Shown here piece by piece: positions 14,100 through 19,772 of a stretch of DNA of 19,772 bases; within the stretch, counting starts at the first letter, position 1, and each line of letters begins with the position of its first letter. The notes beneath the pieces were generated by a model. It did no database searches and was not told where the DNA came from. It worked only from the letters and a program-made list of their open reading frames with translations. The DNA comes from DASXUC01 sp036505015 (GTDB lineage: Bacteria; Sysuimicrobiota; Sysuimicrobiia; Sysuimicrobiales; Kaftiobacteriaceae), in NCBI GenBank assembly GCA_036505015.1, contig DASXUC010000003.1:1-19772 (forward strand), read 5' to 3'. The translations under genes and the position numbers were made by a program.

Positions 14100-14161
14100 G
14101 TCATTGCGATCGTAGCGAAGCAATCTCGCGATTGCTTCGTCGCTCTGCTCCTCGCAATGAC
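14100..14161. repeat. 62-bp dispersed-type palindrome between trpS and trpF
   Basis: The outer arms GTCATTGCGA (14100-14109) and TCGCAATGAC (14152-14161) are perfect complements. The inner arms CGAAGCAATC (14116-14125) and GATTGCTTCG (14130-14139) are perfect around a TCGC loop, with a mismatched middle. The composition matches a palindromic element I know from scattered copies in unrelated bacterial genomes (a MITE- or REP-like sequence with arms like CATTGCGAG and GAAGCAATC). It fills most of the trpS-trpF spacer. In RNA it would form a long cruciform-like hairpin that could affect polarity, processing or stability. Confidence 0.8.
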
Positions 14162-14170
14162 ATCGAGGAA

Positions 14171-15208
14171 TCATCGCAAGCCCATCTTGGCCTGCACCTC
14201 GGCCAGCGTTTCCTGCGCGACCGGCCCCGCGCGCGCGGCACCGGCGGACAGGACGTCGCGCAACTCATCGGGCCGCGCAATCAGCTCGGCATAGCGCTCC
14301 CGCATCGGTGTGAAGCGGGCTACCATCGCTTCGGCGAGTACCTGCTTCATGTCGCTGTAGCGGATGGTGCCGCTCTGGTAGGCATCGACAAACTCCGCAT
14401 AACGGGCCGGCGCCAGGATGTCCAGCAGCGTGAACAGGTTGGCGACCCCCACGGTTGCGTCGTCGAGCTTCGAGCCCCGCGCCGGCGGCCCCGGGTCTGT
14501 CACGGCGGCCCGGACCTTCTTGCGAATCTGGTCCTCGGGCTCGACCAGGGCGATGTAGCTGCCGGGGACGCTCTTGCTCATCTTCTTGGTCGGGTCGTTG
14601 AGCGCCATGATCCTCGCGCCCTTCGTCAGCCGCACGTCCGGGACCGGGAACGTGTCCCCAAACTGCTTGTTGAACCGCTCCGCAATGTCGCGCATCAGTT
14701 CCACGTGCTGGACCTGGTCGTCCCCGACCGGCACCACGGAGGCCTTGTAGATCAACACGTCCGCCGCCATCAGCACGGGGTAGTTGAGCAGCCCCGCCAT
14801 CACGCCCTGTTTGACGCGGCGGCCCTTCTCTTTGAACTGGGTCATGCGCTCGAGCTGGCCCACCGGGGTGATGACGTTCAGCAGCCACGCCAGCTCGCTG
14901 TGCTCGGGGACGTGCGATTGGACGAACAGCACGGACCGCTGCGGATCGATGCCGGCGGCAATGTTGGCGGCGGCGGCGTCCAGCACCCGCTGCGGCAGCT
15001 CTTTCGGATCGTACGGCGTCGTGATGGCATGGAGGTCGACGATGCAGAAGTACGACTCGAACTCCCGCTGCAGCTCCGCCCACTGCCGGATCGCGCCGAC
15101 GTAGTTGCCGAGATGGATGACCCCGGTGGGCTGAATGCCGGAGAACACGCGGGTCCGGCGCGGGGCCGTCCCCTGCGGCTGCGCCTGTGGCTGAACCTTC
15201 TGCATCAT
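14171..15208 (-). CDS. trpS: Tryptophanyl-tRNA synthetase
   Basis: This cytoplasmic class I enzyme charges tRNA-Trp. The 345-residue protein shows the HIGH-type motif as IHLGN (31-35) within SGIQPTGVIHLGNYVGAI, the GDDQVQHVEL segment (162-171) and KMSKS at 209-213. An extra Gln/Pro-rich N-terminus of about 20 residues precedes the fold; the fold would also be preserved with a slightly later start. The ATG at 15208 overlaps the trpC stop as ATGA, and a G-run lies just upstream; ATG 15205 is an adjacent alternative. Its place in the middle of the trp genes is unusual but links tryptophan supply and use in one transcript. Confidence 0.97.
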   Translation of the reverse strand: MMQKVQPQAQPQGTAPRRTRVFSGIQPTGVIHLGNYVGAIRQWAELQREFESYFCIVDLHAITTPYDPKELPQRVLDAAAANIAAGIDPQRSVLFVQSHVPEHSELAWLLNVITPVGQLERMTQFKEKGRRVKQGVMAGLLNYPVLMAADVLIYKASVVPVGDDQVQHVELMRDIAERFNKQFGDTFPVPDVRLTKGARIMALNDPTKKMSKSVPGSYIALVEPEDQIRKKVRAAVTDPGPPARGSKLDDATVGVANLFTLLDILAPARYAEFVDAYQSGTIRYSDMKQVLAEAMVARFTPMRERYAELIARPDELRDVLSAGAARAGPVAQETLAEVQAKMGLR

Positions 15209-15978
15209 GCCCCCCGAAGCTCGCGTAATGTCGCCGCCGGATCGGAACTCGCCATCAGCGCGGTGCCGATCAGCACCGCGTCGACGCCGACCTGCTCGAC
15301 CTGCTGCACGTCGGACCGCCGGGCAAACCCGCTCTCACTCACCACCAGCACGCCCGGTGGGATCATGGGACGGAGGTGCGCCGTCGTCTGCACATCCACC
15401 CGCAGCGTCTGCAGATCCCGGTTGTTGATGCCGATGATGTCCGCGCCGGCGTCCACCGCGACCGCGGTCTCGTCGGGCGTGTGTACCTCCACCAGCGCGC
15501 TCAGGCCGCGCTCGCGTGCGGAGCCAAGGAAATTTCTCAGCTGGGCCCCGTCCAGCACCGCGGCGATCAACAGCACGGCCGCCGCGCCGGACCGCCGAGC
15601 TTCGTCGATCTGGTACGGATCGATCACAAACTCCTTGCACAACACCGGCAGCGTGCTGGCCCGGCAGACCTGCGCGAGCGCGTCCCACGATCCATGGAAG
15701 TACCGGGCGTCGGTGAGCACCGACAGCGCGACCGCACCGCCGGCGGCATACGCGCCGGCGATGGCCACCGGGTCGAAAGTCTCCCGGATCGGCCCTGCCG
15801 ACGGGGATGCGCCCTTGATCTCCGCAATCACCGACAACCCCGGCGCAGCCAGCGCCGCGGCGAAATCCGGCGCCGGGGCAACGTCCTCGACCGCAGCAGC
15901 CAGGTCACGCGGAGATAGCCGCGACTTGCGCGAGGCGACCTCTTCCTTCTTATGAGCGACGATCTCGTCCAGGATCAT
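15205..15978 (-). CDS. trpC: Indole-3-glycerol phosphate synthase
   Basis: Converts CdRP to indole-3-glycerol phosphate. The 257-residue protein has the catalytic Lys55 in IAEIKGASPS, Lys115 in LCKEFVIDPYQ, Glu164 in LVEVHT, the IGINNRDL segment (182-189) and VSESGF (213-218). The frame extends upstream to 16080, but the ATG at 15978 is the true start: MILDEIVAHKKEEVA is a normal IGPS N-terminus, and it overlaps the trpD stop as ATGA. It is a separate protein, not fused to TrpF as in E. coli. Confidence 0.97.
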   Translation of the reverse strand: MILDEIVAHKKEEVASRKSRLSPRDLAAAVEDVAPAPDFAAALAAPGLSVIAEIKGASPSAGPIRETFDPVAIAGAYAAGGAVALSVLTDARYFHGSWDALAQVCRASTLPVLCKEFVIDPYQIDEARRSGAAAVLLIAAVLDGAQLRNFLGSARERGLSALVEVHTPDETAVAVDAGADIIGINNRDLQTLRVDVQTTAHLRPMIPPGVLVVSESGFARRSDVQQVEQVGVDAVLIGTALMASSDPAATLRELRGA

Positions 15979-17006
15979 GACGGCGCGGCGGCCTTCGAGT
16001 GCGCCCGCAGCGCTTCCAGTTTCTCGTGGGCCGCGCCGGAATCGATCGCCCGCGCGGCCAGCGCGATCCCCCCGCGCCAATCCTCGGCGATGTCGGCCGC
16101 CACCAGGGCCGCGGCGGCGTTGGCCAGCACGATGTCGCGCCGCGGCCCGGCCTCACCGCGCAGCACGGCCGTGGTCACGGCGGCGTTATTCGGGGCGGTG
16201 CCGCCGGCAATCGCGTCCGCGGAGGCCTGCGGTAGCCCCAGATCGTCGGGCGTCAGCGTGAAGGTCCGCACGTGGCCGCCGCGGAGTTCGGAGATCTGCG
16301 TCGGGCCGATCGTGGATACCTCGTCCAGACCGTCCATCCCGTGCACGACGAAGGCCCGCCGCGCCCCCATCTCTCCCAGCACCTCGGCCATCATCGCGGT
16401 CAGCGACGGATCGTACGCGCCGACGACCAGGTAGCCGGCGTTGGCCGGATTCGTGAGGGGACCGAGGATGTTGAAGACCGTGCGGATGCCGATCTCCTTG
16501 CGCGGCGCGACGGCATGCTTCATCGCGGCGTGGTAGATCGGCGCAAACATGAAGCCGATCCCGATGTCCTCGATCGACCGCCGCACCACGTCGGGGGAAA
16601 TTTGGATCTGCACTCCCAGCGCTTCGAGTACGTCGGCGGCGCCGGACTGCCGCGAGACGGCGCGGTTCCCGTGCTTTGCTACGTACCCTCCCGCGGCGGC
16701 GACCACGAACGCGGTCGTCGTCGAGATATTGAAGGTGCTCAGCCGGTCGCCTCCGGTACCGACCACATCGATCAGTACGTCCGCGCTGGGTGTGATCCGC
16801 TGCGCCCGTTCCCGCATCGCGCGGGCGAACCCGGCGATCTCCGGCACGGTCTCACCCTTCATCCGCAGCGCCGTGATCAGCGCGGCGATCTGAGCCGGCG
16901 TCGCTTCGCCGTCCATGATCTCGCCCATCGCGGCCCAGGCTTCGCGCTCGCTGAGATCCTCTTTGGCAACGACCTTCTTCAACGCGTCGCGGATCACACC
17001 GGTCAT
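15975..17006 (-). CDS. trpD: Anthranilate phosphoribosyltransferase
   Basis: Transfers phosphoribosyl from PRPP to anthranilate. The 343-residue length is typical. The PRPP and Mg motifs are DVVGTGGDRLSTFNIST (80-96), KHGNRAVSRQSGAADVLEALG (111-131) and VVHGMDGLDEVS in the C-terminal part. The ATG at 17006 overlaps the trpG stop as ATGA. It is not fused to the glutamine amidotransferase, which is encoded separately just upstream. Confidence 0.97.
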   Translation of the reverse strand: MTGVIRDALKKVVAKEDLSEREAWAAMGEIMDGEATPAQIAALITALRMKGETVPEIAGFARAMRERAQRITPSADVLIDVVGTGGDRLSTFNISTTTAFVVAAAGGYVAKHGNRAVSRQSGAADVLEALGVQIQISPDVVRRSIEDIGIGFMFAPIYHAAMKHAVAPRKEIGIRTVFNILGPLTNPANAGYLVVGAYDPSLTAMMAEVLGEMGARRAFVVHGMDGLDEVSTIGPTQISELRGGHVRTFTLTPDDLGLPQASADAIAGGTAPNNAAVTTAVLRGEAGPRRDIVLANAAAALVAADIAEDWRGGIALAARAIDSGAAHEKLEALRAHSKAAAPS

Positions 17007-17584
17007 TGCGTGTTCACTCCGGCGAGTTGCAGAAAGTTGCGCAGCAGCTGCTTGCCTGGCGCCGTGAGCACGGACTCGGGATGGAACTGCACGCCCTCCA
17101 CCAGCGCGTCGCGGTGGCGCAGTCCCATGATGGTCCCGTCGGGCAATTCGGCGGACACCTCAAGCACCGGAGGCAGCGAGTCGCGCTCCACGATCAGAGA
17201 ATGGTAGCGCGTACCGGTCAACGGATTGGGCACATCCGCGTAAATGGTCCGGCCGTCATGGCGCACCTCGGACGTCTTCCCGTGCACCGGGGCGGGAGCC
17301 CGCACCACCCGGCCGCCGAAGGCCGCACCAATGCACTGGTGACCCAGGCACACGCCCAGCACCGGTACGGTGCCGGCGAGCGACGTGATGAGATCATTGG
17401 AAATCCCTGCCTCGGCCGGAGTGCACGGGCCGGGCGACAGCACGACGGCCTGTGGGCCGAGCGCGAGCACCGACGCTACGCTGATCTGATCGTTCCGGAA
17501 GACCCGCACGTCAGGGGTCATCTCGCCCAGGTACTGCACGAGGTTGTAGGTAAAGGAGTCGTAATTGTCTATCACGATGATCAC
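17003..17584 (-). CDS. trpG: Anthranilate synthase component II (glutamine amidotransferase)
   Basis: The class I glutaminase subunit that supplies ammonia to TrpE. The 193-residue protein carries the oxyanion loop VLSPGPCTPAEAG (48-60), nucleophile Cys79 in GVCLGHQ and the His168/Glu170 pair in GVQFHPES. The GTG at 17584 overlaps the trpE stop as GTGA. In many bacteria the same subunit also serves 4-amino-4-deoxychorismate synthase (PabA); its place here makes the tryptophan role primary. Confidence 0.96.
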   Translation of the reverse strand: MIIVIDNYDSFTYNLVQYLGEMTPDVRVFRNDQISVASVLALGPQAVVLSPGPCTPAEAGISNDLITSLAGTVPVLGVCLGHQCIGAAFGGRVVRAPAPVHGKTSEVRHDGRTIYADVPNPLTGTRYHSLIVERDSLPPVLEVSAELPDGTIMGLRHRDALVEGVQFHPESVLTAPGKQLLRNFLQLAGVNTQ

Positions 17585-19074
17585 GACGACACCCCGGCCC
17601 GGCTTCTTCCCACGCGCTCAATTGCCCGCACCAGCGCCTTCGCTTTGTTCACCGTCTCCACGTACTCCCGCTCGGGCACGGAGTCGGCGACGATCCCGGC
17701 ACCCGCCTGCACGTAGGCCCGGTCGCCGGCGACGATGATCGTGCGGATCGTAATCGCGGTGTCCATGTTTCCCGAGAAACCCACGTACCCGACCGCGCCG
17801 GCATAGGGCCCGCGGGCCAGTGGTTCGAGTTCATCGATGATCTCCATTGCCCGCACCTTGGGCGCCCCGGTGACGGTGCCGGCCGGGAAGCACGCGCGCA
17901 GCACGTCGAACGCATCGAGGCCGGGACGCAGCCGTCCCTGGACGTCCGACACGATGTGCATCACGTGCGAGAAGCGCTCGATGCCCATCAGTTCCGTCAC
18001 GCGCACCGTGCCGTACTCGCACACCCTGCCGATGTCGTTGCGTCCCAGATCGACCAGCATCACGTGCTCGGCCCGTTCCTTCTCATCCGCCAGCAGCTGC
18101 GCTTCCATCGTGCGGTCGTCGGCGTCGGTCGCGCCGCGCGGGCGGGTGCCGGCCAGCGGGCGCGTCTCGACCAGATCGCCCTCCAGCCGCACCAGCAGCT
18201 CCGGCGAGCTGCCGATGATCTTCACGCCGTCGAAATCTAGAAAAAACATGTACGGCGACGGGTTCACGGTGCGCAGGGCGCGGTAGATGTCCAGCGGATC
18301 GACGCCGTCGAGGCCCATCGAGAACCGCCGGGAAAGCACCACCTGAAAGATGTCGCCGGCGTAGACGTACTCCTTCGCGCGCTCCACGGCGCTGAGGAAC
18401 TCCGCCACCGGCATGTCCGAGTCCGCCACCGGCTGCACCCGCCCCGTGCCGTTGGGAGGCAGGAGCGGGGAGCGCAGGCGCTCATACATCTGCTCAACCT
18501 TCTCGGTGGCTTCGCGGTACGATCCGCCTCCGTCGCCGTCGACCGGTGCGTTGGCCACGATCTTCATCGTGTGCCGCACGTGATCAAAGATCACCACCGT
18601 GTCGGCGACCATCAGATAGCACGTCGGCAATCCGAGGTCGTCTGCCGGCGGGTGCGGCAGCCGCTCCCACGACCGCACCAGGTCGTAGCCGAAGTAGCCG
18701 ACCGCTCCGCCGGAGAATCGCGGCAGCGAGGGGTCGAGCACCACCTGGTGGCGCTGCAAGATCGCCCGCGTCACGTCCAGGACGTCGGCGGTCATGCGCT
18801 GCACCTCTCCGTGCTGCCGGACCTCGACCTCGGCGCCCCGCGAGACGATCGTCATCATCGGCCCTGCCCCGATGAACGAGTAGCGGCCCACCCGCTCGCC
18901 CCCTTCCACGCTTTCCAGCAGGAAAGCATCACCCTGCCCACGCAGCTTCAGGAAGGCCGAAATGGGGGTCTCCAGATCGGCCGGCAATTCACACGACACC
19001 GGGACGAGGTTGCCCGACCGCGTACGGCTGAGAAATTCCGTTTTCGACGGTGCGATGTCCAGGGTCCAGGCCAT
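17581..19074 (-). CDS. trpE: Anthranilate synthase component I
   Basis: Converts chorismate and ammonia to anthranilate. The 497-residue protein has the N-terminal LLES element (52-55, FLLESVEGGERVGRYSFIG) associated with tryptophan feedback binding, and the chorismate-binding core with FQVVLSRRF, SSPELLVRLEGDLVETRPLAGT, DEKERAEHVMLVDLGRNDIGR and AGTVTGAPKVRAMEII. This supports anthranilate synthase over PabB. The ATG at 19074 overlaps the tyrA TAA as TAATG, and GAGGAG lies 8 nt upstream. Feedback control by tryptophan is expected from the family. Confidence 0.97.
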   Translation of the reverse strand: MAWTLDIAPSKTEFLSRTRSGNLVPVSCELPADLETPISAFLKLRGQGDAFLLESVEGGERVGRYSFIGAGPMMTIVSRGAEVEVRQHGEVQRMTADVLDVTRAILQRHQVVLDPSLPRFSGGAVGYFGYDLVRSWERLPHPPADDLGLPTCYLMVADTVVIFDHVRHTMKIVANAPVDGDGGGSYREATEKVEQMYERLRSPLLPPNGTGRVQPVADSDMPVAEFLSAVERAKEYVYAGDIFQVVLSRRFSMGLDGVDPLDIYRALRTVNPSPYMFFLDFDGVKIIGSSPELLVRLEGDLVETRPLAGTRPRGATDADDRTMEAQLLADEKERAEHVMLVDLGRNDIGRVCEYGTVRVTELMGIERFSHVMHIVSDVQGRLRPGLDAFDVLRACFPAGTVTGAPKVRAMEIIDELEPLARGPYAGAVGYVGFSGNMDTAITIRTIIVAGDRAYVQAGAGIVADSVPEREYVETVNKAKALVRAIERVGRSRAGVSS

Positions 19075-19772
19075 TACGAGAGCTCCTCGGCTTTACGCCG
19101 CGACGATTCCAGCGCGTTTTTCAGAGAGACATCTTCGTCCAGGGCGCGCTCCAGCCGGTCCAGTTCACGGCGGAATCCGTCCAGCGCGCGCTTGATCGCC
19201 GTGCGGTTGGTCCGGCAGATGTCGACCCACAGGTCGGTGGGGCTGGCCGCGACCCGCGCGACATCCGCGAAGGCGGGCCCGTGCAGGGGAAGCGCGTCGG
19301 CGCTGGCGGCGTTGATGGCCGCGACGGCGACCAGATACGGCATGTGGCTGACCTGAGCCACCAGCGTGTCGTGGTCAGCCGGCGTGAGCAGGACCGGATG
19401 CATGCCCAGGCGCTCCACGAGCCCGCGCATCGTCTGCAAGGCGTCTGGATCCGTGCGCGACGTCGGGGTGAGCAGATACGGCCTGCCGGACAGCAGTGCC
19501 GCGTCGGCGCTCGCCGGCCCATGGCCCGCCGACCCGGCCATCGGGTGTCCCCCCACGTACCGCACGCCGCCGGGCAACCCCGTGTCGAGTTCCGCCACGA
19601 TGTGCTGCTTCGTGCTTGCCACGTCCGTCAAGATCGCTCCCTCCCGCATCACCGTCGCGGCCTGAGTTGCCGTCTCCACGACCGCCGCCGGGGGCACCGC
19701 AATAATCACGAGGTCCGCTTCGGCCAGGCGCGCGACGGGGACGAGCTGATCGATGGCTCCCCGGCGCTGCGC
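19074..19772 (-). CDS. tyrA: Prephenate dehydrogenase, C-terminal part
   Basis: The window cuts the 5' end; 232 residues are visible. TyrA oxidatively decarboxylates prephenate to 4-hydroxyphenylpyruvate for tyrosine synthesis. Visible motifs are ADLVIIAVPPAAVVE (end of the Rossmann domain), LTDVASTKQHIV, VGGHPMAGSAGHG with the substrate-binding His, and DHDTLVAQVSHMPYLVA in the helical dimerisation domain. The GxGxxG NAD loop lies beyond the edge. No ACT domain follows, because the protein ends at KAEELS and overlaps trpE as TAATG. Aromatic genes further upstream are likely, but that is inference. Confidence 0.93.
   Translation of the reverse strand, partial: AQRRGAIDQLVPVARLAEADLVIIAVPPAAVVETATQAATVMREGAILTDVASTKQHIVAELDTGLPGGVRYVGGHPMAGSAGHGPASADAALLSGRPYLLTPTSRTDPDALQTMRGLVERLGMHPVLLTPADHDTLVAQVSHMPYLVAVAAINAASADALPLHGPAFADVARVAASPTDLWVDICRTNRTAIKRALDGFRRELDRLERALDEDVSLKNALESSRRKAEELS

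Noticed and set aside
12260..14104. TrpB as a 614-residue fusion with an extra N-terminal domain
   Set aside because: The extra part is the wrong frame of trpF. The TrpB fold begins at 13486 with a TTG coupled to the trpF stop.
13976..15955. Long + strand open frame of 659 codons antisense to trpF, trpS and trpC
   Set aside because: Low-complexity Arg/His/Ala composition, no family match, and it covers genes with clear catalytic motifs on the other strand.
15979..16080. Upstream extension of trpC to 16080
   Set aside because: It overlaps trpD by over 100 bp with an Arg/Gly-rich sequence; ATG 15978 has the family N-terminus and an ATGA overlap.

Overview
The window is high-GC bacterial chromosome with tightly packed genes and many ATGA, GTGA or TTGA start/stop overlaps, and GTG/TTG starts are common. 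No rRNA, tRNA, CRISPR array, transposase or phage gene was seen. The gene mix (selenoprotein-type SelD, archease, DUF458/YkuK, DUF1646, OGG1-type glycosylase, an uninterrupted tyrA-trp cluster) suggests a deep-branching high-GC lineage of soil, sediment or hot-spring type. I cannot place the phylum from sequence alone.

Left part (1-5.3 kb): an unassigned GC-rich stretch (1-357); a DUF458/YkuK-like gene on + with a good sigma70-type promoter; then, all on the minus strand, a LysR regulator, archease, serS and a membrane-anchored spermidine-synthase-like protein. Each of the four larger intergenic gaps here carries short tandem 7-bp repeats that look like variants of one degenerate heptamer. 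In the serS leader two arrays face each other as a perfect 18-nt inverted repeat and run right up to the start codon.

Centre (5.3-6.4 kb): selD on +, divergent from the LysR gene. It has an in-frame UGA (5389-5391) at the catalytic position and a bacterial SECIS-like hairpin just downstream, so it should encode a selenocysteine-containing SelD. It converges on the MFS gene across 23 bp that hold a small hairpin.

Right part (19.8 down to 6.4 kb, minus strand): a collinear chain of 16 genes, tyrA(partial)-trpE-trpG-trpD-trpC-trpS-trpF-trpB-trpA-nudix-DUF1646-nudix-ydeI-like-ogg-osmC-MFS. The first nine cover the prephenate dehydrogenase step, all seven tryptophan-pathway polypeptides from chorismate, and tryptophanyl-tRNA synthetase. 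The distal genes (MutT-like Nudix, OGG1-type 8-oxoguanine glycosylase, OsmC-like protein) resemble an oxidative-damage sanitation set. The overlap chain inside trp is broken at two joints, and each holds a palindrome of a type found dispersed in bacterial genomes: one between trpS and trpF, the other inside the 3' end of trpB, where it is translated as a Pro/Arg/Gly-rich tail. The Nudix gene after trpA appears to use a CTG start overlapping the trpA stop.

The most unusual points are the selenoprotein SelD with its SECIS, the heptamer arrays, the two palindromes embedded in the trp operon, and the CTG start. I did not find a wholly new multi-gene system; most genes belong to known families.
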